DNA of 64,000 nt from an uncultured Muribaculaceae bacterium (GCA_910589055.1 CAJURN010000001.1:62001-126000), one strand, 5' to 3'; shown: positions 8,026 to 16,918, counted from the first letter of the stretch. Numbers and translations: made by a program. The notes: generated by a model not told the origin, from the letters alone.

Positions 8026-11000
8026 ATGACATTAACTGCCAAAAGCTGTCTGCGGAGATTTGCCGCAGGGACAGTAATCGCCGCGGCGGCTCTCGCGTTG
8101 CCGTCGGCAGCAAGTGCCGAGCGTCTGATGACCGAAAATTTCGAGTACAACCTCGGAAATCTCTACGGTCAGGGCGGCTGGTTGCAGACTACAAACAAAC
8201 AAAATCCGATTCAGGTTGTTGCAAACCAACTCACTTATCAGGATTATCAGACTTCCCAGAAAGGATATTCCGTAAAATTCACTCCTGAATCTATTAACGA
8301 CCAGGATTTGAAGAAGCCCTTCAATGATGTGGCATTGAAAGAGGGTACGGTATATATGTCTGCTCTTGTAAATATTCAGGCAGCAACATCCGACATGTAT
8401 GTTCTTGGATTATTCAGCCCGACATATTCAGGTATTACAGACAACACCGGCTCAACCGAATATGCCCGTCTTTTCATCTGTCCTGAGGATGGAGGCTTTA
8501 AATTCGGACTGAATAAAAGCATTACGCCACTCACAAGCGTAGCTGTAAAGACTGACGAAGTTTATAACTTTGACACTACCTACCTTGTGGTAATGAGTTA
8601 TGAATTCGTCGACGGTTCATCAAACGACATTCTATCATTGTGGGTTAACCCTGTTATTGATGACTCTGAGCCTGCCGCATTAATTTCCACGACTGCCAAC
8701 GGTGACGCCTCTGCAACGCTTGGACTTCAAGGAGTTTCACTGCGTCAAGGAACTACCGGATCGGTAAAATGTCCCGAAATGCTGGTCGGCGCCCTGCGTG
8801 TGGCTACCACATGGGCCGACCTCTTTGAAGAAGGCGAAGGCGGTGAGACTCCCGCCGATGCTGCCATCACCGCCACTCCCCTCACCTTCCCCGAGGCTTG
8901 CTATCAGCACCAGAAATCCGAATCAGTGATTACAGTGCGTGGCACAAACCTCACCGAGGACATCACCGTCGGCGGTCTTACTTCCGGCGAGGTTACAGCT
9001 TCCGCAAGCACAATCTCCGCTGAAGAGGCTTGTGCAGGTGCAGGCGTACAGCTCACTCTTTCGCTCAACCCCGCTTCCGGAAACTCTGTCAACGACGTGC
9101 TCACGCTCACCTCCGGCGACGTAACCGTGTCGATGCCTATTCAGATATACGTCGTGCCCGTGACTGACGAGGTGAACCTGCGCGCGCTCTCAATGAAGCC
9201 GACCGATTGGGAAACAACCTACCGCTACACCGGCAAGATGGCCCGTGTGACCTACGTTGACGAACCCAACACTACCGTTTACATCGAGGACATGACAGGC
9301 GCCGTACGCTTCGATTACAGTTTTATGGGATTTGAAACCTGTCCCGTCAAGGCAGGCGATAAGGTGACTAACATCTACTGCATGGCTCTTGACAAGGAAC
9401 TTGGCGTGACTCCCTTCATGTATATCATGAGCGAAGTGACTGCCGAAGGCAGCTTCAAGGAACCCAACGAAGTATCGCTCGGCGAACTTGCAGCAAGCCC
9501 CGAGGATTATCTCAACCGCCTTGTAAAGGTTTCCGACGTGACTTTCAACAATGTTGCCGAAGGTGCCGTGTTCGGAACTGCATCTCTCGACATCAGCAGC
9601 CCCTACATGTCGGGCACAGCTTCCGGCAAGACACGCTCCTTCGCTGGTACCGACCTTATCGGCAAGGAAATTCCCGCTGCCGCTACCAGCATCACGGGTA
9701 TCTCAACATCGGCTTCGGCAGCAGTTGTGACAATGCGCTCGTCGGAGGACCTCGTGGCTCCCGAAGAAGAGACAACCCTCGACGTGACAAGCGAACTCCT
9801 TGTTGACAACAACGAGTACTATCCTCTCAACGTAGCCACTCCCTTTGCCAAGTTCACAGTCAAGACCGTGAACCTTCCCAAGGCCGGAATGGTATGGCTC
9901 GGCGGCACAAACCGTGCAATGTTCAGCATCGACACCGATGAAATTCCCGCAGGAACAGGCGAGACAGTAATCACCGTCACCTACAAGCCTACCACCAAGG
10001 GCGCGCACAGCTGCAACATCAACTTTGACGTTACCCCCACCGAGCTGTCACAGAGCCTAACAATGCGCTGCAAGGCTTACGACCCCGACAATCTGCCCAC
10101 TCTCACCGTGGATCAGACAGGCCTTACCGCCTTCGCTGCCAACGTTGGCGAAACTGCCGAACAGAAGATCAGCTACACAGTCAGCGGCGGTCTCGACTAC
10201 GGCACAGTCAAGGTGCTCGGCAAGAGCAACGGCGCGTTCCGCATCAGCTCCACATCCATGATGAAGGACGGTACATATCCTCTCACAATCACCTTCGCGC
10301 CCCAGGCCGAAGGCGAATTTACCGAGGACATCGAATTCTCCACCGACAAGGCTGAGAAAGTTACCATCACCGTCAACGGCTCCACAACCGGAGGACTGAA
10401 ACCCGAGGAAAAACAGGGCGACGAACTCACATTCGATGCCTCCAATCCTTTGGCATCCTATGCAACAGGATTTGACACCGCTGCCGCCAACAACTCAGTT
10501 CTCTCGCTCCAGGGCTGGAAAAACGTGGCTCTCGAAGGCACACGCGCATGGTGGACATATCAGGTGGATGGCAACAGCGCCGCCAAGATTACCGCTTACG
10601 ACTCCAAGGCCGACTCCGACACTCCCGTGAAGATGATGCTTCTGTCGCCTGCGCTCGACTACAAGAACTGCACCAACCGCCTGCTCTCGTTCCGCATCAT
10701 GGGTCAGTACATGACCGAATCAACCGTGCCGGAACTTCTTGAGGTTGTGTACATTGACGCAACAGTACCCGACGATATCTACTATCAGACAATCGACGGC
10801 CTGAATATCCCCGCCACATCCGACTACAATAACGAATGGATTGACTACGTGATTGACCTCGAAGGCCTTGACCTTGCCGATACATTCTTCATCGGATTCC
10901 GCTTCACCGCCGAACGCGGCCGCAACAGCGTTACAACCTACTATGTCGACGACTTCACCTACGGAAGCGAAGACGTTTCATTTATCCGCGTCGACACCCC

Positions 11001-11469
11001 CCGCATGGCAATGGAAACCATGCTTGGCACCGATGCCGTTTCCGAGGAAATCACTGTGACAGGTCTTAACCTCGCTCAGGAAATCGCCCTCAACCTCGAA
11101 GGCTCCAATCCGAGCAAGTTCGCCCTCTCCACTCCCTCTCTTCCCGCTCAGGGTGGTAAATTCACCGTTACCTTCACTCCTGAGGAAGTAGGCGTGCATC
11201 AGGCCTACGTGCGTCTGAAATCGGAAGGTGCACCCGACAGCTACATTGAAATTCTCGCCAACGCCAAGCCCGGTTCAGGCGTAAGCGTGGTAGGTGTTGA
11301 AAACGTAGTTAGCGTGGCAGCCTACGACCTCAACGGCGCCCTCGTGGTTGCCGAAACCGACGCAGCATCCGCTCTCGACCAGCTCCGCAGCCTTGTCAAA
11401 GGAGTATACATCCTCCGCGCAGTACAGGCCGACGGCACTGTCAAGACCGTAAAATACCTCCGTCCCTGA
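8026..11469 (+). CDS. Large secreted multidomain protein with Ig-like repeats, choice-of-anchor J-like domain and T9SS-like tail
   Basis: A 1,147-residue exported protein of unknown function. The ATG at 8026 precedes a clear signal peptide (RRFAAGTVIAAAALALP, then SAASA). Residues ~30-260 form a lectin/LamG-like beta region; two Ig-like segments with repeats of the form TxTPLTFPEAC and ITVTGLNL follow at ~275-375 and ~1010-1085; an OB-like segment (~385-470) resembles DUF5689; and a jelly roll around FDTAAANNSVLSLQGWKNVA (~815-1000) resembles choice-of-anchor J/MAM-like domains. The last ~50 residues (AYDLNGALVV, KGVYILRA, then KTVKYLRP) look like a type IX secretion sorting domain. No catalytic motif is seen. 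It is probably a surface adhesin or glycan-binding protein. Confidence 0.75.
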   Translation: MTLTAKSCLRRFAAGTVIAAAALALPSAASAERLMTENFEYNLGNLYGQGGWLQTTNKQNPIQVVANQLTYQDYQTSQKGYSVKFTPESINDQDLKKPFNDVALKEGTVYMSALVNIQAATSDMYVLGLFSPTYSGITDNTGSTEYARLFICPEDGGFKFGLNKSITPLTSVAVKTDEVYNFDTTYLVVMSYEFVDGSSNDILSLWVNPVIDDSEPAALISTTANGDASATLGLQGVSLRQGTTGSVKCPEMLVGALRVATTWADLFEEGEGGETPADAAITATPLTFPEACYQHQKSESVITVRGTNLTEDITVGGLTSGEVTASASTISAEEACAGAGVQLTLSLNPASGNSVNDVLTLTSGDVTVSMPIQIYVVPVTDEVNLRALSMKPTDWETTYRYTGKMARVTYVDEPNTTVYIEDMTGAVRFDYSFMGFETCPVKAGDKVTNIYCMALDKELGVTPFMYIMSEVTAEGSFKEPNEVSLGELAASPEDYLNRLVKVSDVTFNNVAEGAVFGTASLDISSPYMSGTASGKTRSFAGTDLIGKEIPAAATSITGISTSASAAVVTMRSSEDLVAPEEETTLDVTSELLVDNNEYYPLNVATPFAKFTVKTVNLPKAGMVWLGGTNRAMFSIDTDEIPAGTGETVITVTYKPTTKGAHSCNINFDVTPTELSQSLTMRCKAYDPDNLPTLTVDQTGLTAFAANVGETAEQKISYTVSGGLDYGTVKVLGKSNGAFRISSTSMMKDGTYPLTITFAPQAEGEFTEDIEFSTDKAEKVTITVNGSTTGGLKPEEKQGDELTFDASNPLASYATGFDTAAANNSVLSLQGWKNVALEGTRAWWTYQVDGNSAAKITAYDSKADSDTPVKMMLLSPALDYKNCTNRLLSFRIMGQYMTESTVPELLEVVYIDATVPDDIYYQTIDGLNIPATSDYNNEWIDYVIDLEGLDLADTFFIGFRFTAERGRNSVTTYYVDDFTYGSEDVSFIRVDTPRMAMETMLGTDAVSEEITVTGLNLAQEIALNLEGSNPSKFALSTPSLPAQGGKFTVTFTPEEVGVHQAYVRLKSEGAPDSYIEILANAKPGSGVSVVGVENVVSVAAYDLNGALVVAETDAASALDQLRSLVKGVYILRAVQADGTVKTVKYLRP

Positions 11470-11503
11470 TACAAAGGGGCAGGAATTCCCCTGAACTAAA
11501 CTC

Positions 11504-11542
11504 AAAACCCTGCCGAGGCAATCGAGCCTCGGCAGGGTTTTT
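11504..11542 (+). terminator. Intrinsic terminator after the secreted multidomain gene
   Basis: A perfect 12-bp GC-rich stem (11508-11519 with 11526-11537) is extended by AAAA/TTTT pairing, with loop AATCGA and a T-run at 11538-11542. It lies 35 bases after the stop at 11469. Confidence 0.9.
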
Positions 11543-11598
11543 ATTATCCCCATAGCTTTTCACAATCAATACCTGAAACCGTAATCTCAATTGTAGGG

Positions 11599-11849
11599 AC
11601 GTGCCTTTGGCACGTTAAAAACAGAGACCCTGATTGTCAATGTCATAAAATCATTACGAGGGCGTTCGCAGAATCTGATTTATCAAATAAATTCGCGTCC
11701 GCAAACGGGCGTTCGCAGAACGCCGATTATCCAGTAACCGGGTACACCGTAGGCTTTTAGCCGGAGGTGTGCCCGGTTAATCGCATATCTATATTGGCGT
11801 CCGAATGGACGCCGGAATCAGAGCAAAAGTATTTCATAACAGTTCTGAT
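11599..11849 (+). repeat. Solo REP copy B with additional palindromes
   Basis: This fills most of the gene-free stretch 11470-11975. A short hairpin ACGTGCC-TTT-GGCACGT lies at 11599-11615. A 14-base direct repeat GGGCGTTCGCAGAA occurs at 11659-11672 and 11707-11720. The REP proper runs 11708-11849: GGCGTTC/GAACGCC (11708-11724), ACCGGGTACACC/GGTGTGCCCGGT (11737-11777), GGCGTCC/GGACGCC (11796-11813), then GGAATCAGAGCAAAAG. The first hairpin differs in sequence from the other copies but keeps its pairing, as expected of a structure under selection or of modular exchange. Confidence 0.72.
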
Positions 11850-11903
11850 GCATCCTGCAAGATTCAGCCCCCTCCTCCTTTCCCGACTTCCGCCACGCAA
11901 ACT

Positions 11904-11937
11904 AAAAAAGCTCACAGGACAAAGTCCCATGAGCCTT
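11904..11937 (-). terminator. Terminator of the polysaccharide operon
   Basis: Read on the minus strand, a hairpin GGCTCATGGGAC-TTT-GTCCTGTGAGC with one mismatch is followed by TTTTTT (11909-11904). It lies ~40 bases beyond the stop of the aminotransferase gene, the last gene of the locus. Confidence 0.8.
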
Positions 11938-11975
11938 AGCATAAGGTGGATTGAGGTTAATTTAATCCTTAATCT

Positions 11976-13244
11976 TTAATCATTAATCAGACTCTCCTTA
12001 ATAGTATCCACGATATAGCGGACGTCGTCGTCGGTGACGTAGGGGCCGGCGGGAAGGCAGATGCCGACTTTAAAGAGGGATTCCGATACGCCGTTGACGT
12101 AGGCAGGGGCATCCTTGTAGACCGGCTGCTTGTGCATGGGCTTCCAGAGGGGACGAGCCTCGATATTTGCCTTGTCGAGACATACGCGCAGGGCCTCGAC
12201 GTTGTCGTTGGGCTGGCAGTCGGTTGTGGCGCTCGAAGCGGTATGAATCACACCTGCGGCTCCTCCGACGGCGCCGGTAATCACTTCCTTATAGGCGTTT
12301 TCCTGTCCCTTCACGCGCAGCTCAGGGTCGAGCGTAGCCGTACAGAGCCAGAAATTCGAATCGTATTCCGGAGCGGGATTGCAGTGCATCGTGATGCCCT
12401 TGACATCCTTCAACAGCTCGCAATACAACTCCTGCACATGGCGATGGTGGGCGATGTGATCGTTGATAACCGTCATCTGTCCGCGGCCAATTCCGGCGCA
12501 GATGTTCGACATGCGGTAGTTGTAGCCGATGGCCTCGTGCTGGTAGTAGGGATACGATTCGCGGGCCTGGGTGGCATACCACATGATGGTGCGCTTGTCT
12601 TCTGCGTTGTCGCAGATGAGTGCACCGCCCCCCGAGGTAGTAATCATCTTGTTGCCGTTGAAACTGAGCACTCCGTACTTGCCGAAAGTGCCGAGAACCT
12701 GACCGCGGTAGCGCGAACCGAGGCCTTCGGCGGCGTCCTCGATAACGGGGATTTCGTAGCGGTTGGCGATTTCCATGATGCGGTCCATCTTGTAAGGCAT
12801 GCCGTAGAGCGCCACGGGAATAATAGCCTTGGGCTTGCGTCCGGTCTTGGCGATGCGGTCGCGGATGGCCTCTTCGAGCAGGTCGGGATCCATGTTCCAG
12901 GAATCACGCTCGGAGTCGACAAACACCGGAGTGGCACCTAAATATGTGATGGGATGGCTCGACGCACAGAAGGTAAACGACTGCACAAGCACCTCGTCGC
13001 CATGACCCACACCGCAGGCAATCAGCGCCAGATGCACAGCCGCCGTTCCCGCCGACAGAGCCACGACCTGCTTGTTGAGGGGAGCAGCCCCCTCGCGGTC
13101 GTTTACAAATCCTTCAAGGTCCTTCTCGAAGCCGTTTACATTCGGTCCAAGGGGTACAACCCAATTCTGGTCGAAAGCCTCCTTGATAAAATCCTGTTCC
13201 TTGCCGCTCATATGAGCCAGACAAAGCAAAATCCGTTCTCTCAT
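11976..13244 (-). CDS. DegT/DnrJ/EryC1-family sugar aminotransferase (PglE-like)
   Basis: A 422-residue PLP-dependent enzyme that converts a nucleotide-linked 4-keto-sugar to the 4-amino-sugar using glutamate. Seen: SAGTAAVHLALIACGVGHGD near residue 65, IEDAAEGLGSRYRG, and the PLP-binding lysine Lys199 in FNGNKM, followed by TTSGGGALICD. With the PglD-like acetyltransferase and PglC-like transferase upstream in the same operon, the likely product is a UDP-bacillosamine-type diacetamido sugar that starts the repeat unit. The matching 4,6-dehydratase (PglF) is not in this window. It is the last gene of the operon and is followed by a terminator. Confidence 0.9.
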   Translation of the reverse strand: MRERILLCLAHMSGKEQDFIKEAFDQNWVVPLGPNVNGFEKDLEGFVNDREGAAPLNKQVVALSAGTAAVHLALIACGVGHGDEVLVQSFTFCASSHPITYLGATPVFVDSERDSWNMDPDLLEEAIRDRIAKTGRKPKAIIPVALYGMPYKMDRIMEIANRYEIPVIEDAAEGLGSRYRGQVLGTFGKYGVLSFNGNKMITTSGGGALICDNAEDKRTIMWYATQARESYPYYQHEAIGYNYRMSNICAGIGRGQMTVINDHIAHHRHVQELYCELLKDVKGITMHCNPAPEYDSNFWLCTATLDPELRVKGQENAYKEVITGAVGGAAGVIHTASSATTDCQPNDNVEALRVCLDKANIEARPLWKPMHKQPVYKDAPAYVNGVSESLFKVGICLPAGPYVTDDDVRYIVDTIKESLIND

Positions 13245-13284
13245 ATTTTTATTCTATGTGAATTTAAGTTTGCGTGAAAGTAGA

Positions 13285-14241
13285 TTAAACTATCACCTGC
13301 GAGTCATAACGGAGCATTATTGTGCCGTCGCGCCACGAGTCGGAATATACGATTGATTCTCCACTGATATACTCCCGAATCATGTTGGCCGGGAAATTGG
13401 CTCCCGCATAATAGGACAGAGGAAATCCGCCGCCATAACGGGGATTTATCTCTATTCCCACCACATCATTGTCGCTCTCACGGTAAAACAACTGTATGCA
13501 GATACATCCCCGGATCTCGGGCATGTACTCCATTCGTTCTTTCAAATACTGCACAAGGAAATTTTTCCGCGCCGCACCCTTGTTGACCTCGCCGCTGCGG
13601 ATTTCAATTCTTTCGCGCGGCACAATCGACTTTACATGTCCGTCAACCCCGTAGTACATATCCACGGTGTATTCCTTGTATTCCGACTTGTCGATGTACT
13701 CCATGAACATAAGTTTCGGGTCTGAAAGTATTTCAGCAGTCAAGTCGTCAGCACTGCGCAGCACATGGATATTGGTGCTGAGTGAGCCGTCGTAGGGCTT
13801 GGCGAACATCGGAAACTCCGGATTGTTCTTGTCTCTCGGAGCCGGGTTGCGGATTCCAAGACGCTCGAACAGTTCCATTGTCCTGCGTTTGTCGCGACAC
13901 GTTGCGATGAATTCCGGCGACGACACCATTATTTCCACTCCATGTTTTGCAAACATGTTGCGGTTAACCGACAACGTAAGGAGTTCCGTATCAATCGTGG
14001 GAATGACAACACGAACGTCATTTCCAACACAAATCTCCAGGAGCCTGTCGATGTATCCGCTGTCTGTGACCCTCGGCACCTTGAATGAACCGTCTGCCAC
14101 ATGACAGGCAGGAGCCATCTGAGGATTAAGGTCTACGGCGAGAACCTTGCCTTCGAGATTGATTTTCTCTAACTCTCGCTGAAACTCAAGAAGAAGTTCA
14201 ACTCGCTTCCCGGCTGAGGTGATAAGAATGTTATGCTGCAT
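13285..14241 (-). CDS. ATP-grasp protein of a polysaccharide locus
   Basis: A 318-residue ATP-grasp enzyme of the CarB/PylC-like group, which joins a carboxylate to an amine or thiol through an acyl phosphate. Seen: a pre-ATP-grasp Rossmann start (ILITSAGKRVELLLEF), ATP-binding segments FPMFAKPYDGSLSTN and MFMEYIDKSEYKEYTVD, and the Mg2+-binding VGIEINPRYGGGFP near residue 265. Such genes often sit between acetyltransferase and aminotransferase genes in Bacteroidales surface-sugar loci; addition of an amino acid to the amino sugar is plausible but not proven. Its start lies 29 bases after the stop of the upstream gene, whose poly-G tract could alter coupling. Confidence 0.82.
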   Translation of the reverse strand: MQHNILITSAGKRVELLLEFQRELEKINLEGKVLAVDLNPQMAPACHVADGSFKVPRVTDSGYIDRLLEICVGNDVRVVIPTIDTELLTLSVNRNMFAKHGVEIMVSSPEFIATCRDKRRTMELFERLGIRNPAPRDKNNPEFPMFAKPYDGSLSTNIHVLRSADDLTAEILSDPKLMFMEYIDKSEYKEYTVDMYYGVDGHVKSIVPRERIEIRSGEVNKGAARKNFLVQYLKERMEYMPEIRGCICIQLFYRESDNDVVGIEINPRYGGGFPLSYYAGANFPANMIREYISGESIVYSDSWRDGTIMLRYDSQVIV

Positions 14242-14270
14242 AAATTACGGATTTACGCAGCATCGTGAAA

Positions 14271-14921
14271 TTACGGGAGAGAATTACCCCCCCCCGATAA
14301 AACGTTGATATTCTGCATATTAATATTAATTTTAACGACTCTTGCCGGGTTGCCGTAAGCGACAACATTGTCCGGTATGTCTTTCACGACCACTGCTCCG
14401 GCGCCAACCATGCAATTTTTTCCAATCCTGATTCCCTGCTTGACACAAGCTCCTACACCAATCCAGCTTGCTTCTCCGATTTCCACATTGCCGCTGATTG
14501 TACAGCCCGGCGCGATGTGGCAGAAGTCGCCTATGTGACATTCGTGGTCTACCGACGCCTTGGTGTTTATGATACAGTGCTTTCCGATTGATACATCAGC
14601 ATTTACGATAGCACCGGGCATTATAACCGTGCCTTCTCCTATCTTTGCGGAGGACGAGACAATAGCCTTGGGATGAACAGCAGTTGCCATCTCCACATCG
14701 TAGCGTCCGGAGATAAGTTTTCTTACCCCGCAAGAACCTATACTTACAATCATCGGACCCGTAACATCGACTTCAGAAGCCTTGTAAACAGGCTTGCCGC
14801 CTATTTCGCTGCAATGAGGATTGTCGTCAAAAAGGCATCCCACCTCGTCGCCTTGCGCCTCAATGATGTCCATAATCACCTTGGCATGGCCGCTTGCCCC
14901 GAAAAGATTAATTGTTGCCAT
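14271..14921 (-). CDS. PglD/NeuD-like sugar O/N-acetyltransferase with terminal poly-G tract
   Basis: A 216-residue cytosolic acetyltransferase: an N-terminal PglD-type Rossmann domain (INLFGASGHAKVIMDII) and a left-handed beta-helix of hexapeptide repeats (AKIGEGTVIMPGAIV, SWIGVGACVKQGIRIGKN) from ~residue 90. Its expected reaction is acetyl-CoA-dependent acetylation of a UDP-4-amino-sugar. The gene overlaps the upstream PglC-like gene by 14 bases. A run of nine G on the coding strand (14295-14287) encodes the last SGGG; the normal family end is near NPARVVK, so tract changes would alter only the tail. With eight G the frame would continue until it overlaps the start of the ATP-grasp gene. 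Confidence 0.88.
   Translation of the reverse strand: MATINLFGASGHAKVIMDIIEAQGDEVGCLFDDNPHCSEIGGKPVYKASEVDVTGPMIVSIGSCGVRKLISGRYDVEMATAVHPKAIVSSSAKIGEGTVIMPGAIVNADVSIGKHCIINTKASVDHECHIGDFCHIAPGCTISGNVEIGEASWIGVGACVKQGIRIGKNCMVGAGAVVVKDIPDNVVAYGNPARVVKININMQNINVLSGGGNSLP
14287..14295 (-). repeat. Poly-G(9) tract in acetyltransferase gene
   Basis: Nine consecutive C on the plus strand, equal to nine G in the coding strand, near the 3' end of the PglD-like gene. Runs of this length are prone to slipped-strand mispairing. Confidence 0.7.
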
Positions 14922-15522
14922 TGAAATATTCCATGGTTGCCGATGTGGCAGAGTTGATGTCTTCGCGGCCGAGAACCTTTTTTATAGTCGTGATAACAAC
15001 CTTGCAGTCGGTCGCGAAAGAAATATTGTCGACATACCACACATCAAGTTCAAACTTTTTCTTCCAAGATATCGCATTGCGCCCATGACATTGCGCCCAC
15101 CCCGTGATTCCGGGGCGCACCTCATGCCTCCTGGCCTGCTCGGGCGAATAAAGTGGCAGATACTGAACCAGCAGCGGACGCGGACCAATCAGTGACATGT
15201 CGCCCTTGAACACATTCCAAAGCTGCGGAAGCTCGTCAATCGAAGTCGAGCGCACGAAGCGCCCGACAGGTGTGAGACGGTCGGCGTCCGGCAGGAGATT
15301 CCCGTCGACATCGCGCTCGTCGGTCATGGTCTTGAACTTCACCACCTTGAAGATCTTCCCACCCTTTCCGGGACGTTCCTGGAAGAAAAAAGCTCCCGCG
15401 CCCTTATTTGCGAAATGGAGCCACAGAGTCACAGCCGCAAGCGGCACGCTCAACACCAGAAGCGCACAGCCCGACGCCGCAACATCAATAGCCCTTTTAA
15501 AAAAATGCTTGTATAATTTCAT
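14908..15522 (-). CDS. PglC-like undecaprenyl-phosphate sugar-1-phosphate transferase
   Basis: A 204-residue monotopic phosphoglycosyl transferase that starts the repeat unit by placing a sugar phosphate on undecaprenyl phosphate at the inner face of the cytoplasmic membrane. Seen: an N-terminal re-entrant hydrophobic helix (DVAASGCALLVLSVPLAAV), FKVVKFKTMT, the catalytic-core motif STSIDELPQLWNV, SLIGPRPLL and RPGITGWAQ. The length fits the short PglC type rather than the long WbaP type. It lies with the PglD and PglE homologues, so UDP-diNAcBac or a similar sugar is the likely substrate. Confidence 0.92.
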   Translation of the reverse strand: MKLYKHFFKRAIDVAASGCALLVLSVPLAAVTLWLHFANKGAGAFFFQERPGKGGKIFKVVKFKTMTDERDVDGNLLPDADRLTPVGRFVRSTSIDELPQLWNVFKGDMSLIGPRPLLVQYLPLYSPEQARRHEVRPGITGWAQCHGRNAISWKKKFELDVWYVDNISFATDCKVVITTIKKVLGREDINSATSATMEYFNGNN

Positions 15523-15525
15523 TGC

Positions 15526-16413
15526 TTAAATATGATTGAACGCATTATCAGAATATTCTGTGTCAAGTTTGAGACCATCCACGAGCAGTTCTGGTCTCAA
15601 GTTTTGAAGAAGCGAATATTTTTCAATCAAGGGTTTGAATTTATCCCTGCCATATACCGACAGTCCATTGTAATATAGCCATGCCAGTTCATACCGTGAA
15701 AGCTGGGCGCGGACAAGTGTGGCATACTGATATCTGTCATCATCTTTGATGAGGTCGGACGTATCAATGAATTTTATGATTCGGTACATGTGCCGGAAAT
15801 AGTGGTCGAAATAAGTTGGCGTGAAATAATCCTCGTAACCTTGCATACCTTTTTCCTTCAACATCCCTCTCATTCCGTAAACGCTCTCTTCATCCGACAA
15901 ATCATGAGGTGCTTCTTCAAAAGAAGTGCGGAAAACCTCCCGGCCTGTACATTCCATCTTTACTTCAGAATAGCGAGGAATGGTATTACTGTGTTGCCAA
16001 CCGAAATTTTCTTTATTGACAATATATGAGAAGGTTATATTGTCTGTAATCTGCTGCTGTAATTGCAACATGTTGAAGAATGTGTTCTCAAATCTCTGCC
16101 GTTTTAAAGTGTCGTTTTGGGTTTGGAATTCCTCTCTCTGGGCGGAAAGTTCTCCGCGTGTTTCTCTTAATTCTTCGCGTTGCAACTCAAGTTCTTCCCT
16201 CTGCATGAAGATGGCATAGATTACACCGGCAAAAGCCAATGCTGAAAAAACTCCGTTAATCCATCCGGCTGTATCGCCAAATTCATTTGGTTTCTCAAAG
16301 AAACGCCACGACCCAATCTGTAAAATGACATATATGGTTAAACAAACCATCAGCAGGATAATAAGTGGCTTGTATTTAGCAAGTTTTTCCATTGACAGGA
16401 GTCTTAATCTCAT
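15526..16413 (-). CDS. Putative AbiC-type phage abortive-infection membrane protein
   Basis: A 295-residue protein with two N-terminal membrane segments (KPLIILLMVCLTIYVILQI and VFSALAFAGVIYAIFM), a coiled coil rich in REELE/REELR (~70-105), then a domain with FENTFFNMLQLQQQI and TYFDHYFRHMYRIIKFID. This arrangement matches my knowledge of the 'putative phage abortive infection protein' family (putAbiC), in which infected cells die or stop growth. It starts with an ATGA overlap with the preceding acyltransferase (another in-frame ATG lies at 16392) and ends 3 bases before pglC, so it is part of the polysaccharide operon. Alternatively it could be a polymer-length or export accessory; no polysaccharide-enzyme motif is seen. 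Confidence 0.6.
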   Translation of the reverse strand: MRLRLLSMEKLAKYKPLIILLMVCLTIYVILQIGSWRFFEKPNEFGDTAGWINGVFSALAFAGVIYAIFMQREELELQREELRETRGELSAQREEFQTQNDTLKRQRFENTFFNMLQLQQQITDNITFSYIVNKENFGWQHSNTIPRYSEVKMECTGREVFRTSFEEAPHDLSDEESVYGMRGMLKEKGMQGYEDYFTPTYFDHYFRHMYRIIKFIDTSDLIKDDDRYQYATLVRAQLSRYELAWLYYNGLSVYGRDKFKPLIEKYSLLQNLRPELLVDGLKLDTEYSDNAFNHI

Positions 16414-16918
16414 TTATAATTCTCTTTTTCTTCTTTTGTGATAATGCGGGGACGGGGAAGTACCACGGTTGCACCGTCGGGAATGTCTTCGATAACAACA
16501 GCGTTCAATCCTACGCGTACGTTGTTGCCAATCGTCACATTATCAAGTACCTTAGAGCCTGCGCCGAGCATGACATTGTCCCCTATTTTACCCCCCCGGC
16601 AAGCGTAACTTGGTGATATATAGTACATTGCGAGCCAACATGCCAATTGTGTCCACAAATGATTCCATAAGGGCCGTGAGGAAGATGAGGTGGTGTGGCG
16701 AAATATGAACCACTGTTGAGATTTGTGCCGAAAGAACATCCAAGTCTTACGTCAACCCTTTTTATATAAAAGAGATAGTACAGTTTCAGAATCAAGGGCG
16801 TCTTATCATCGGGATTGACAACGATACTTCTTCTGCGCCAATATTTTTCATGATTATAACCTCTCAGCCAGGACATTAATTTCAGGCCCAACTTGTCGGT
16901 CATTGAAAAAGTCTTCAT
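16410..16918 (-). pseudogene. Hexapeptide serine-acetyltransferase-like gene, frameshifted at a poly-G tract
   Basis: Two overlapping frames together encode a ~170-residue CysE/WcaB-like acyltransferase. The first (from 16918) reads to HVGSQCTIYHQVTLAGG and then hits VK-stop just after seven G (16597-16591). The second continues KIGDNVMLGAGSKVLDNVTI to a normal end at 16410. Adding one G (eight) gives LAGGGKIGDNV in one open frame; I checked this codon by codon. The gene is therefore one base from being intact: either a phase-variable gene in the OFF state or a homopolymer sequencing error. Its ends overlap both neighbours, consistent with a gene still kept in the operon. Confidence 0.85.
16591..16597 (-). 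repeat. Poly-G(7) tract that breaks the acyltransferase frame
   Basis: Seven G on the coding strand; one more G restores the frame. See the surrounding gene. Confidence 0.75.

Noticed and set aside
12621..12634. C6 run in the aminotransferase gene as a contingency tract
   Set aside because: Six bases is too short to be notable, and it encodes the conserved glycines next to the PLP lysine.
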